Source: Gonapodya sp. JEL0774
Lineage: Eukaryota > Monoblepharomycota > Monoblepharidomycetes > Monoblepharidales > Gonapodyaceae
Direction of reading: 5' to 3'
DNA: 64,000 bases
Assembly: GCA_027604505.1 (NCBI GenBank)
Contig: JADIIX010000072.1
Location: 46,730-110,729 of the forward strand
Shown here: piece by piece, positions 23,001 to 35,296 of the stretch
Position numbering within the stretch: position 1 is the first letter of the stretch
Layout: each line of letters starts with the position of its first letter
The notes under the pieces: model-generated
The model's input: the letters and a program-made list of their open reading frames with translations, nothing else
Database searches by the model: none
What the model was told of the DNA's origin: nothing
Translations under genes and position numbers: made by a program

Positions 23001-23246
23001 AATGGCGCAGCGGAACATGCGGGATCCCCTTCCCCTGGCGCTCACCGTGGATCTCCAGTACCGAGCCCCTCATGGGCCTACGTTGGCGACGGAACTGAAA
23101 CTGCCAAACTTATGATGGCAGATCTTGTTGCGAGAGAAAAGTCAGGCGAACTTCTAGGAACGGAAGAAGAGTTCGAAGCGAGGGTGGCGAGGGTGAAGGA
23201 GAGAGTCATGCACATGGTGCAGAATGCGACATTGGAAAAGTCGTGA
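20047..23246 (+). CDS. CAMK-group serine/threonine protein kinase
   Basis: Exons are 20047-20188, 20281-20446, 20754-20888, 20960-21032, 21099-21300, 21451-21563, 21636-21677, 21780-22230 and 22297-23246, giving 757 residues in phase throughout. The kinase domain spans about residues 41-300: LLGKGKEGRVFEA (glycine loop), VAVKEI (Lys70), GGELHDRIAERGHFTER, VVHRDIKSANVLF, LVDFGISR, GTLAYIAPEIL, DMWAAGVMTYELVSGYQPF and the arginine in NPKTRYTAAQCLTHPWF. All catalytic residues are present, so it should be active. Sequence style places it near calcium/calmodulin-dependent and DAPK-like kinases. The 450-residue tail is acidic and Ser/Pro-rich with no recognised domain; no clear calmodulin site or FHA domain was seen. 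The intron at 20447-20753 (307 nt) is long for this gene. Substrate unknown. Confidence 0.88.
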
Positions 23247-24063
23247 TCGGTGTCTTCCCTTTCTTTTGTGAGTTGATTTAGTGGACACGATGACTCACAG
23301 AGTTGGAGGATTATGCTCGTCCTTCAAACTATTTTGTGAGACTTGATACGATTTATTATTCAGAAAATCTTAGACTCACCTTCCATTATAGACATAACCT
23401 ATTTTCACGGATAGAAAGGGTGAGAACAGAAAAACAACTGACCCTTTGATTATATGCGCAAAAGCTTTGACACCATCAGAACAATTGGCGCAGAGAGTCC
23501 GTCGAAGCAAAATCAGCAGAGATGTCAATGAGAACTGTTTTCTTTCTCTGATGATGATGTACTCACATGAGAATGATGGATGCGAGGATCGAGTTTGCGG
23601 TGAAGCAACAGTTCTTTGAGAGCACAGAGAAAGCCCTGATCAGAGAAAAGTCTCCATGGATTGTCGACGAATTTTTTATATGTTTATACCGCTTTTGGCG
23701 CCTCTTAGATTGTAAAAGAGCATGAGAAAGTGAGCATATAATGACATATGTAGTATCCAGTTTGACGTCATGTGCTCCTCTGTTTGCGCACGACAAACTT
23801 TCGCCTCCCGCGCACTTGCGGAAAATCTTGGAGAGAATCGGTAATAGTTAGATGGCACTCCAGCTTTGTGAAAGAGACTAAAATATTGACTGGGCACCCA
23901 TCTCGGGATAAGTTCTCCACTCGACCTGGTCCCTCTGTTTATACTGGCAGCAGGGTGGGTGGGGCCTTGCTCCCAGGCAAGGGTCACAAAGCCTCCGGTG
24001 TGAGGATGCAAGCGCCCCCCCAATCTATGAAATGGCTTCATTCCTTCCAAACTTACGCTAATT
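23247..24063. other. 817-bp intergenic region
   Basis: This lies between two plus-strand genes: the 3' end of the kinase and the promoter of the GH26-like gene. The left half is AT-richer. Short open frames have no recognisable features. Confidence 0.45.
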
Positions 24064-26772
24064 ATGTCAACTCCACAAGATTTCGAATGGGTCGGACCAC
24101 AGGAGCTGGATACAAAAATCTCCACGGGCAGGAAGGCGTCCCGTTCCAGATCACGTTCCAAGAAGACACATCTCAGTGACTCGGACGCCGTCAACCAAGA
24201 GGAATACGGGTTAGGACACTCAAACGATTTCTACGAAGAGAAACGATCCAGGAGGAGGCGATCTCGGTCTCGTAGGGAAGCTGACGATATGGTGGAATCT
24301 GCTATGGGTGATGAGAAATTCGATGCGGTGGAAGAGTCTCAGCCTTCAAGTGGGAAGAAGAGGAGTTCTTCCAAGAAACACCGCCGAAAGCGTTCAACAA
24401 GAAGCTCAAAGGCTGCTTTTGACGTGCCACAATACGAGGAGGAAGTTGTTCCCCAATCCCCGATATATGGATACGTGTCGCACGATTTGCCTCAATCACC
24501 TCAATGGGACGAACCAGTCCAAGATTCTCAGGAGCCGGGTATATTCAGTCCAGATGATACGAAGATTTTGGAACATGATTTTGAGCAGTATGAAGCCCCG
24601 GTCAAACCACGAAGGCGAGGACGACTGCTACTTGGTGTGTGCAAGCCAAAACTTCGCTCGTGTTAAAATCCTCTCATCATCCTTCCACTACTCTGGATGC
24701 TCTTTAATGAAGTGTTTGTAACCCTCTTTTTCCTGCTGGCGGGTGGGGGAGGGTTCGCACTCTACTTTTTCGTGTTTCGCAAAGGGTCTCAGACATCGTC
24801 AGCTGCTGGTAAGTTCGTGCCGTCTCTGCTTTGCACCCTTAAAGTTCATCTAAATGTACTCGGGATTATAGTGCTTCCACAGAATGGAACTGTGGACGTG
24901 GGGGGTACGCCAACCGCAACAACAGCGGGTAGGTTGCATTGGTGCTGGGTCGCGGCTTTCGAGGTTTCAACTTGGGTACCTTCTTTCAGCAGGTACTCCA
25001 ACAGCTTCGCCCATTGCATATGTTAATTCTTCCTCCATGCATCCGGCACCAGGAAAATTGTGGTTTGGTGTTGCTATCGACGAAGACTTTCGTGATGTTG
25101 CGAAGACTTGGAATCTCAGCGGTAAAGGCGTCATGCCAAAGCTGGTCAATATCTTTTGGACCATGACAAATGATATCAAAGACCCGCGTTACCTTGGTTA
25201 GTTGCTCGCTTGTTGAAAATGTACTGGTTTGCACTCAGATCAGTTTCCGTTTTTCATCGCCTTTCTCAAGCGGGGAACATGACACATTATGCCACAAATA
25301 GTAGCACACTACCCCCAGGAAGTGTGATTGAAATCACTCTAATGCCAATGGCTGGCCTCGAGGTTGCTACAGATGAGCTGATGCTGCTCTTTGCGAATGC
25401 ATTCAAAGTAGTGAACGAGAAATATGCTGTCATTCTCCGCTTTGGGCACGAGTGAGTTCATTCGCGCTTTCAACCGATTTTTTTATGGACGGTGTCTTTC
25501 ACTCATGTTTCTCCCTTCACCCTCAAAGAATGAATGGAAATTGGTATCCATGGTGCCGACAACCAACCCTGTACAAGTCTACATTCCGCCGCTTTGCTGC
25601 AACAATCCGTTCAGTCACCCCTTACACAGCCATGTTCTGGGCGCCGACTATCTCCGACACGTATCCTTTCTCTGCTTACTCGATTCCAGCTCCAAACACA
25701 ACCGATTTTGCAGCGTTGGACACAAACAACGTGAGGATACTCTCTGCGTGCACAAGTCTCTCAACCTCTGATAGTCGGTTTTTGATTAGAACTCAATCAT
25801 CGATCATGGAGATGACCCTTGTGCGTTTTTGATGTTTGAGACGAGATTTCTCAATAAGGATGTGAATTGACCTTGCTTGATACATGCAGACGCTCCTTAC
25901 TATCCGGGAGACGATGTTGTTGGTGAGACGGAAATATGATACTCAGAAGACCACTTTGGATAACTTACCCAATTATTGCCGGCTCATCTCTAGACTGGGT
26001 CGGTGGAACTGTTTACTACTACGGACCCCTATGGCCGTGTATGTTTCTTCGCATGCAGGATTCGGTGCATTCTCACTTATCAACCCCCTTTTCGATTATC
26101 TGTGGCTTCCATAGATGTCAACAACTACTTACCCAATCGCACTTACCTCGAATGGACAATAACCGGAAAGAGTGTTGTCGATGGGTCCACCGTCAGCCCG
26201 TCTTTCTACGACGTCTATGCTGCTGGAAAGAACAAATCCATGATGTACGCCGAGATTGGGTTGTATCACTGGCCGAACGGGACAGGTGAGGGATCGGTGA
26301 TTTCGTATGCGGCCTGGGGGGAGACGACATTTGATGCAAAATGATCCCAACAGGCGTGGATGCAATGACGCAAAAGCAAGCTTGGTGGCGACAATTAGCT
26401 GACCGTACCACAAGAGCCAAGTTCCCGCTCATCAGAGCGTTTGCATGGTTTGAAGTTGCTGTGAGTGTTCTTGTCGTACATCCCCTCCTATTTCGAGCTC
26501 CAGCGCTTCTTCGATCGTCTCAAACTCATCACTCATGCCTCCCTCTCTCTGCGTAGAAAATTGAGCCAGGATGGGACAACCAGGTGAGATAACGACTCGC
26601 GATCTGCTCACTTCTCATTCTTACATTGGTGTCTTCCGTGCAGTTCATCGATTTCAAAATCGGCTCCAACTCTTCAACCATGCAAGCGTTCTTGAACGAT
26701 ATCTCGCCTTCTGGAAGCGCGCAGTCAAACATTGATCCCGACTCACTGGAATGGGCCATTGATTACCGTTGA
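24064..26772 (+). CDS. membrane-anchored GH26-like glycoside hydrolase, 13 exons
   Basis: Exons are 24064-24634, 24713-24808, 24872-24928, 24993-25196, 25244-25451, 25529-25730, 25790-25820, 25890-25922, 25994-26038, 26115-26285, 26354-26460, 26557-26583 and 26644-26772, giving 626 residues. Residues 1-190 are hydrophilic with RSRSRS, RSRRRRSRSRR and KKHRRKR clusters. One membrane segment follows (LVFVTLFFLLAGGGGFALYF), then a Thr/Pro linker and a catalytic region. This is type II topology, so the enzyme should face the cell exterior or a secretory lumen. The region has GH26 hallmarks: FGHEMNGNWYPWC (expected acid/base Glu), DTNNNSIIDHGDDPYAPYYP, DWVGGTVYYYGPLWP, YAEIGLYHWP (expected nucleophile Glu) and RAFAWFEV. 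GH26 enzymes mostly cut beta-mannans, but the substrate here is not shown. A decayed copy of its 3' end follows downstream. Confidence 0.82.
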
Positions 26773-27170
26773 TACCAACCACTAAACAAAGTACACACAC
26801 CAATCATCGCTGGACGATGCAAATCTCGTACATGTAGTATTGTCATGTTGTTCATGTATCCTCATTGTCTTGCACTATGCTTCGCATTTAGATACATATT
26901 GTACAGTTAGCTGCTCCGCTTGACGCGGCGTCAATCACAATGAATTGGTTCCTGAAATGCATCCCCAGTACCGCGGTCTTTCTGGTTCAATTTTTGTGAA
27001 CAATATCTCGCCTTCTTGAAACACACCGTCGAAATTGATCCCGATCCAAGAGTACATACAACAACCACCGCTGGACAGTGCAATGCAATATCTGTCACAT
27101 TGTTCATGTATCCTCATTGGCTGGCACTATGCTTTGCATTTAGATACATACTGTACAAGTAGGCGGCATC
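26660..27170 (+). repeat. diverged tandem duplication of the GH26-like gene 3' end and UTR
   Basis: The last exon and 3' flank (about 26680-26905) are repeated at about 26995-27165. Shared blocks include CGATATCTCGCCTTCT versus CAATATCTCGCCTTCT, TTGATCCCGA, CATCGCTGGAC versus CACCGCTGGAC, and TTGTTCATGTATCCTCATTG. CACTATGCTTCGCATTTAG and GATACATATTGTACAG also recur with one change each. The second copy has small indels and stops, so it is not coding. Confidence 0.8.
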
Positions 27171-27504
27171 GCTTACTTGGTGGCGGTTAGGTGAAAAAGG
27201 AATGCCTCTTAACTACAGCCCGTCTTCGAAGCGTCATCACTCGTTTGCATCTCCAGTGCCGCGGTCCCTCCTTAAATACTTGTTGTGCTTGAAAATTTAA
27301 ATCACAACAGGATCAAAAATGCTCAGTCCTCATTCAAAAACCAATGCTTGGATGCAAATACAGAGTTCGAAGCAAATGAAATCGAGATTGCCACCGCCGA
27401 TTCCCAGGACCGGTATAGACTTCCGATTACAGCGAATCGAATGGAAGGCAAAAGCTTTCTGCAAATCCGTGCTGCCGCTCCAGCTTCTGCAGGTGCTGAC
27501 ACTA
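26773..27504. other. convergent intergenic region
   Basis: This lies between the GH26-like stop (plus) and the SMP-30-like stop (minus). The left half is the duplicated 3' end described separately. The right half (27170-27504) shows no feature I can name. Confidence 0.5.
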
Positions 27505-29158
27505 TCACGAGATCAGTCCCAGGTTCGCATTGCGCCCTAACGGTCCGAGTTCCACAGCAGCAACGCAGCCTCTGCCCGCGCTCAGGTGATCAGCTGCTTC
27601 CGCGCATGCGCCAACCACATATACTGAGCTTCCATCCAGTGATGTAGAAAAAGAGTTGGCGTAGGCCATGTGATTTGGGGATAGCCGAAGGAGGGCAATG
27701 AGGGTGAGAGAGGAAGTGAGGTGAGTGGAGACTGCGGAAGTGGAGGAAGTAACGGGGGTAGAGACCGAGGAAGTGGAGGAAGTGAGGGAGGTTAAGTCCG
27801 AAGAATTGAACCGTTTAGAGGCAGAGGAAATGACGGCTGAAGATGTGGTGCGAGTTGGGGTAGGGGAGGAGGATTGTAGCGATGATGTGGACAGGGTTGA
27901 AGTGTTCGGTGCAAAAGAGACAATTCGGGTGGTGTTTCCAGGGTGAAACACCAGAACGTTTTCGTTGTTGACAAGTGAGACAAGAATGTGGTCGGTCACT
28001 CGATTTGTGCGAAGGCTGGTGGAACGAGACATGGTGAGCCAACCCCCGAGAGTTCAACGACGAAAGACTGCCAACTTCACTCCAGGTGCAGTGCACCTGC
28101 GGTGTACCTCGTGCAACTACTCACGCGGCGAAATCAAAAGGGGAAGAAAGGAACGAGCCATAGAAGTCACTTCGTAGATCCGCGACAAGAGTTTTAGCAC
28201 CAAGGATGCCCTGTCCAAGAATCGGAAATCTCCAAATGTATTTTGCAGTGTTGGTAGATTCAGCGATGTAGAGGATTGTACCGTCCGAGTTGAGGGAGAG
28301 GCCCGATACACGACCCAACGACATGAGTAGAGTAGCGTTAGGCACGGACGTGACGTTGATGACATCCTGAGGCATCAGCGAAAGCGAGAATGGGGAAATA
28401 TAGAAAATACTGCTTGAAATTTCGAGACCGGTGCCTGTGGACGGAGCACCAGCACCCCCTGACGCAAAGAAACCACCGTATCGGTCCAGCGATGTAAGCT
28501 CGTCAGGTGTGTTGGTTTTGTTCGTGGGAAGAGTCACACTGAACAGACGCACGAAATTTTGCGTACTGTTGGCTGCGTTTGCGCCGTACGGATCCAACAG
28601 ATCGATCCGGGCGTTGTTGAAATCTGCCAAAGCCAGAAGCGGTCGCTGCTGCGGTTGTTTTGTAAAATCAGCATAAAGAGGAGCTGACAGCCAGCGAGAT
28701 GCAATATATTGCGCGGTGTCTGGACCTCTGAACGCAACGTATTGCCGGAAAGATGAGGAATTGCTGAAAGTGAGTGGTCCAGTTGGTGTTATCGCAACCA
28801 CGGTGTTGTCAGAAACACAGGCCTTAGTTACATCGGTAAGCGGTATATCGATGAAGATTGAGTGAGAATATTGTGCGAAAAGGTCATTCGGGATGGTTGG
28901 GGTTCGTTAGATGCCTTCTAATCGACAAAGCCACATACAACTCACAAAAGCGGTGTTATCAGGGCCGACAGAAACACCATCAAGAAAAACGTCTAGCTGA
29001 GATTGATTCCAGCTTACGATTGGACGAGTACGCAGTGTTGAGAGACGGGCGAGATCAGGTGCTGCGAGCAAAGACTGGGACACTTGTGCATCACTCGGAA
29101 GCACTAGCGCAACCAAGCATAGTCCGCAAAATAGTACGAGAGTTATCGAGCCAGTCAT
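27505..29158 (-). CDS. secreted SMP-30/gluconolactonase-like beta-propeller protein
   Basis: Exons are 28946-29158, 28125-28822 and 27505-28015, giving 473 residues in phase. ATG 29158 starts a typical signal peptide (GSITLVLFCGLCLVALVLP, cleavage likely near SDA-QV), so the protein should be secreted. The body has propeller-like repeats: RPIVSWNQSQLDVF, LTSLDRYGGFFASGG, and LSLNSDGTILYIAESTN then YIWRFP, which resembles the SMP-30/gluconolactonase signature (a metal-dependent lactonase fold). The last exon has a Ser/Thr-rich stretch of about 70 residues (SSSPTPTRTTSSAV, SSTSSVSTPVTSS), probably O-glycosylated, then another propeller-like strand (SLDGSSVYVVG). The enzyme activity and the metal ligands could not be verified by eye. 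It could be a non-enzymatic propeller. It faces the GH26-like gene tail to tail. Confidence 0.7.
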
Positions 29159-29510
29159 ACAGAAGTGTGCGGGTTGTGTGTGGTCAGTCGAACTCATTCC
29201 CCACAAAATGGGTTGAAGTGAACTGCTCACAACCTGTCCAGTCCGGCCCCGCGGGAAACTGGACCAACTGAAACTTTATAGAATTAATAAATTAATTAAC
29301 TTAATAAAATTAGATGCTCAGCATTATTGGTGATGTCTGAATTACAAAATCTCAAAATCCAATGCCACAATATCTTTCCCGTCTTTCCAATCAATCTCGA
29401 CGGGTTCCATCCTTTTCCGACCATTTTCACATTCTCTGTTTCATCCACTCACTTCCACTACCCGTACTCCCGCTCCCTTAGTTGTTCATTGTGTTGATTT
29501 GTGATGAACA
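29159..29510. promoter_or_regulatory. divergent intergenic region with AT-rich core
   Basis: This lies between the SMP-30-like start (minus) and the Cep57-like gene (plus). An AT-rich stretch, AATTAATAAATTAATTAACT at 29283-29302, is the most promoter-like sequence. Individual sites were not assigned. Confidence 0.45.
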
Positions 29511-32500
29511 TTGGGCCTTCACCAACCCACCGCAAATATATGCGGCACGCCCGCAATTGATTCTCAAGGAGCACACGTCAAGATCGACCAGCTGGGACAG
29601 GAGAACAATAACGTCGAACTTGCTGCTACAATCCCCTGGTTTTGGACTTCCTGGCGCGCGTTGAACAGCGTTTGCAAAAGGGATCTTGAGTATTGCAAGG
29701 ACTTGTTAAATCACCGTGGTGGATCAGCAAGTCTGAGCGCGTCAATGCCATCCATGTTGGATTTGGGGTCATTCAACTCAGAAATGGGGGGAGATGTAGG
29801 AGTTTCAAAGTTGGAACCAGGACAAAGGCCGGATGCTCGCCAAATGGAAAAAGGTCGTGCAGCTGAGGCACTCGCTCTTGTGAAAGCTGTACGTGCTGGC
29901 AGGACTAGAAACATGGATGGACTCAGTACGCTAGCGGAAGGAGGAGAACACGGCCAACAGCTGAGGCAAACCATACAGCCTGCTCAAGTTCTGCAAAGTA
30001 CAAACGGCCTGCGCGAATCGCACCATTCGCCACAAAGCCACTCTCCTTTCGGAAAGCAGGATGGTCTGGGTGCGGGAGACGCGAACTCTCACCCTTCGGC
30101 GGTTGGTCTCGGTGGGTTTTCTTCGGGAGATCGCAGGCAGCACCTCATCTCGCTGGACTCTGCTCGCCAGCACAGTCGCAATTCCTCCCAAAATTCATAT
30201 ATGTCTTCTCGCAACAAGCCTCGACCCTCCGCCGACTTCTCGCCATTCCCACCTCCCACGCTATCACCCGCAAACTTGTCAGTAGACCTCTCCTTCTTCA
30301 TGAACTCCACATCTTCCTTGCCTCACAACATCACGATCTCCCCCATATCTCCTGTTGCACCGTCTCCTTTTGATCTGTCTCAGTGGGGGGAATTGGTTGA
30401 TCTCGCGTCATCAGCTTCCTCCCTGCCCGCCCATCTGCCGCTTGAATTTGGCGGGTTCGATGGGAATAGGTCACACTCAAGGTCACCGTCCGCCTCTTCG
30501 TTTAGAAATCACAACACACATTCGGCTACCACCCACATCCACGTCACTACTCACACACCGCTATCAACTCGGTCGACCACGGCCACTAAACCCTCAGTTG
30601 AGGGGAATTTCGCTGACGAGACGAACGATTGGTACACTATTGCCCACCAGCAAGGAAAACAGCAGCACAAGAACAATGAAAAGAACGAGGAGGAGGATGA
30701 GGATCCGACGGACCGATTGCTCAACGATCTGGACTCGCATATTCGACGAGAAAGTGGAATCGACTTCGGGGGGCGATGTGACCCGCGAGAGGGTTAGTGC
30801 ATCACACATCTCCTAAGTTGCAAGCCCCAGTAACGATTGTGATCCTCTCGAACCGTTTAGACTGCGGGTCCCCGGATCACCATCTTCAAGACGTTCGAAA
30901 AGGAAACATCGAAGACGAAGATGAAGAACGAGTGCGAATGGAGGTGAGGAGGCGAATCAATGTTCGGAAGAGTCCGGCGTTCGGGAGAGTTGGGCTCAGG
31001 TGCACAGAAGGAAGCAGTGGTGTTTGGGCCACTTTCGTGTTTCTGCCTTGTATGGCTAGCAATGGTGATTCGTGAACCGTCAAACGATTCAAAATTCCTT
31101 ACGTTTTGAAATTTCTCGCCCTGTTCTGCCTGAATGCTCCTCACGTTCCTCCCACCCACCCAAATCCGTGAGAAAGCTCGATCGCGAACTCGCCTCCCTC
31201 TCTCATCCGTTTACTTCCTCTGCACCTCATGAAAACGACAACGCCAATGGACGATCTTGCTCTCGGTCCTCCCGTTTCAGATCTCGATCTCAGTCTGCAG
31301 AGGGTTCAGCGTCCGGATCGTCCACAAATCCTCCAAGACAGTCAGATGCTCATCGGGCCACTCCCGCCTCCACTACCTTTTCCCAGACCCATCATACTCG
31401 CGTCGCGTCTCACCCTACTACCCTTTCGTCTGCACCGCTAGAGCCGCCTGCAACCGGGGAACAGCTTCAAGCATCACAACGTTCCAGCTCGGCAGACAAT
31501 CTTGCACAAGAACCAGAAAAGGTTTTCTCATCGCCCCCGTCTCAAACGTCCAGTACATCTCATCGGCCCCCTTTTGTACAGCTCCCTGTTCCTGCTTCCA
31601 CAACCTCTGCACTGTTCCGGTCCCCATCGCACCACATGTCTTCCACTGCGTCCTCGCCAGTCATAATCAATTCTGCAAACAACTCAATTACTCGCTCTGC
31701 TCTATCCAACTCTCTTAGCTCGGCGTCTGTGGGAGTTGCGCCGTCCGTTGGTAATTTGCCCGCTCGGGTACTGGATAGAGACTCCAGACAAAAGAATACT
31801 GGCTCATCAAGCTCTTTAGAGAGGATTGAAGATCCGGACCCGAGAACTTTGAAACCGCCGTTAGATGCGGCGAAGCGGCAGATATCTGGACGAAAAGTTG
31901 GCGAGTCGTCGGGGGGAAGAACGATTGCAATTGCACACGCGAGACCGCCAACAAAGGATACTAGAGATGATTCAGCGGTGTGGTTGTCGCAAAAGAGCGT
32001 TGAGTTTTCCCCCCAGGCACAACTCGCGTGGAATCATGTTGAACCGAATGCCGCTGAAGGCTCGTGGCCGATTCAACGACAACCCTCTACATTATCCGAC
32101 GCCGCGTACCACATCTCACGCCTGACAGCGCCGTCTTCCAGTCCCCCCCTCGCGCCTGCGGTTGTTCCCGTCTTAAATCTGAGGTCCGCCCCAGGTCCGT
32201 TCAGCCCATCGGCATCTGAACTCAGTCTTATGTCTATTGCCAGCTCTCTTTTGCCTCCCAAACGGCCGTCCATCATAAATGTCATAGGCGAAAGTGACAC
32301 CGCGCATAGACAAGTGGTGCCCGACACTCCAACGCTGACAAAGTTGCTAACCGAAGGAGACTACGCTGGTGTGGAAGCTGTGCTGGGAAGGGACAAGGGA
32401 TCGAAAGGTCGAGGTGAAAGAAGAGAATGGGAGAAAGAGGAAAGGGGAAGGGAGTCTAGAGGGAGATTCAGGGAGTTGCCCGAAGATGGGGAGGGCAAAG

Positions 32501-35080
32501 GTGAAAACGGCCACGCAAATTTTCTCAACCTTCCCCGCTTCCAAACCGTAATCTAATTACATTGTTTCACACTGCACAGCAATTCTAGCGCATCTCCGTC
32601 TCCTCCGACGCCGTCTTCGATCACTGAGCCAACACAGCCAGCAGCTCTCCACCTCACTCCTCGCATCGCAGCACTCGTTGGCGACCGAACGCGCCCGTGC
32701 CGATGCGCTGGCAAGAGACTTGGCGGATGCGAGAGCAGAGGTGGGAAGAGAAAGGGTGAGGAGAGGTGAGGAGAAGGGAGAATCGGAGAGGGTGATTGGA
32801 GAGAAGGAGGTGGAGGTGAGAAGGTTGAGAAAGGAAGCGGAGGAAGCTAGAAATCTGGTGAAGGAGGAAAGAGAGACTAAAAGGAGGAGACGGGATGAGT
32901 TGGTAGAGAAGGGCGTTCAGGTTGGAGGACGGAGTGGCGGTGTTGAAGTAAGGGAGCAGTGGGTAAAAGAACGGCAAGGTGTGTGAACGTGTTCCCTTTG
33001 GAAACAAGAGAGCCAGAACTCTGCATTTTGTGTTCCTGACCTAATCCTATTCGTGGCTCCGTTAACTCATTACAAACATTGCAGCACTAACTCACCGTAT
33101 CAGGGTGCTGGAATCGGAACTCTCCCTCGCGCATGAAGCGGCTCGAGGTGCCCGCCTCCACCGCAGCGCCACTCCTGAATCGGAGCGACCCAGACGCTCA
33201 CGTGATCATGGTCCTCTGTCGTCGCCCACGCGAGACAGGAACTTCGGTCGCGATACACCGGACGGACGTGACGCACAGATAGGGAAATCTGGTATGGAAG
33301 ATCTTGAAGCAGTTAGGATCTTCAACAGCAAGCAGCTGCATCAGACCAGAAATGATAGGCCCCACAGGAGGTCGGCCTATCAATCTGAGGATACCGAATG
33401 GGCACACGAGGACAGCGATACCGAAGATGGAACAGGAGCAGATAGTGATATTGAACGTGGTAGAGAGGTTCGACGGAGAGTGAGGAACGCCGTAAGTTTA
33501 AAATGATCACGGCGAATCAATGATTTCAGGTGTTGCACTTTTCCTGACATTAGTTGCTCCAGATCGAAAACAATCCACGACTGCAGGCAATACTCTTTCG
33601 AAGAAGGTCTCCTAAGCAAGAAAAGAAGCGGGCAGCTATGTCTGACACGGTGAGCGAAGTTTACCACATGCCCGGACGTGTTCTGCTTTTGAGAATGGTT
33701 CAATGTATTCGTCTTGGTTTCGTCTTGGTTGTAATCATCAGTCGGCAGCACCAGAATCCACACGATCCGAACCATCTTGGGTTCGAATTGATCCCTCAAG
33801 TCCTCGAAAAAGACCTGGTTCTGTTACTACGAGAGACCGGAGTGCCAGTAGGCTCCGGAGGGCAGTTTCAGGGGTTGTCGGAATAGGCGATTTAGAATCC
33901 TCTGTGGCGAGGAAGCTACCTTTCATTATGGGGACGGTGAGTGAGGAGGAGTTGTGAATGGGGTTTTGTTTAACCTGATGAGCTAGAGCTTGGACATTCT
34001 TTTGTGGATTCAAAAGAACACAGGGCGTTCCCACTCCGTAACTGCGAATCTACAGCAGATCTTTGGTGAGTCTTCGCGAGTCGAATATAGTTATAAGCCT
34101 TCTCTGAAACAATTCTGGCCCGGATACGTACAGCAATGCTGAAGTCCCACAATCCGGTGCTTTGTACTATCTGTTCATCCCGCCCTCGTCCCACCACGCG
34201 ACGTCGAGAGGAGGCAACATCGCCGATGGAGTTAGGACATGACGTAAAGATGCCAGTTGATCCAAGGCTAACCGATATCCGGGTGGCGGATGTCGGAAGG
34301 CACTGGCCTGAGTTGAAAAATGCGGCTACGTCTCTTGAAGGTGAAGTAGAGGGCTTGAGAAGGTGAGGTGGGGAGTTCCCGAAATATTGGATTCTCGGAA
34401 GCCAGAGAACACAGTGTTTCTTGTCTGTGTAGGCAATACTTGGACATTACAGCCCAACATGCTCAGTTGGCATCTGTGAGAAATCTGAACGGAAATAAAA
34501 GCACTCAGGTTCAGAGGGCAATTGCAAGGCTGGAGCGGGAGTTGAAGGATATTGCTGACGGCATTGAGATCAAGGTTCGTGTAATTGCACTCTTTCAATC
34601 ACCTCTCACCGACCGTGAAGCTGATTCGAGCCGTTCTTGCACCCTCGATTTGCTCAGAAAGAGCAAATATCGCTCATTTATGAAATTCTTGAACAGTCTG
34701 TGGATCACGAACGATCTTCTCGCCGGATCCCCACTGATAGGAACACCAATTCTGTTGTTGGTTCCAGCCAAGGCCATCCAACATCGTCAGCACGCCTTCG
34801 CGAGCCTCCCCATCCACGATATGCTCCGTCAGTCAGATCGACGGTTTCAGCTCCGGCTTCTCTCAGATCTCGATCACAACCTGCGTCCAGTTCTCGCCCT
34901 TCCGCATCCAACAAAGCGAAACGAATGGGCAAAAGTGAACTTGGTGTTGTTGGTGGCATGGTCGGAAGAAAGAGAGTCCTTCCGACTACCAAAGTTGTCA
35001 ACGCGTCTCCTTTATCGCTCTTAAGAGGTGCGAAGGCTGTTCAGGAAGGGCTGAGGGCGGACTCTTTCCTTGAAAGCTAA
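29511..35080 (+). CDS. Cep57/Ppc89-like spindle-pole or centrosomal protein
   Basis: Exons are about 29511-30792, 30861-30943, 31177-32500, 32580-32978, 33085-33491, 33563-33649, 33742-33936, 33987-34065, 34134-34362, 34433-34574 and 34658-35080, giving up to 1549 residues in phase. Most of the N-terminal 800 residues are Ser/Pro-rich and disordered. A coiled coil follows (SLATERARADALARDLADAR and about 100 more). The C-terminus holds KSHNPVLCTIC, matching the HxxxxCxxC motif of fungal Ppc89, then RQYLDITAQHAQLASVRN, ARLERELKDIADGIEIK and EQISLIYEILEQS, which resemble the Cep57-family microtubule-binding domain. Role inferred: spindle-pole-body or centriole scaffold. The N-terminus is unresolved: 29511 is only the limit of the open frame, there is no ATG until 29746, and an upstream exon may exist. 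The acceptor at 31175-31176 is weak, and the donor at 32501 has an alternative at 32370. Confidence 0.68.
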
Positions 35081-35296
35081 CAAAAGGAATTTTTTGGGGT
35101 TGATTCCGTATAATTTCTCTGTAGTGTTCAAGTGTCTTCTTTCACACTGGCTTATTAATTATATTTAATAATGTGTTCAATTAAGGAATCACCACAACTG
35201 CCCCAACAAAGGGAACTCTTGGTCATAAATCTTCGAGTGGAAAATTGTTCTGCAAGACGGGTATGATCTTCTTGTGTTGGAGCTCTTCTGCTATGC

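Noticed and set aside
26935-27117. Short minus-strand frame in the GH26-like downstream repeat as a small gene
   Set aside because: It lies entirely in the decayed duplicate of a 3' flank and has no start context or motif.
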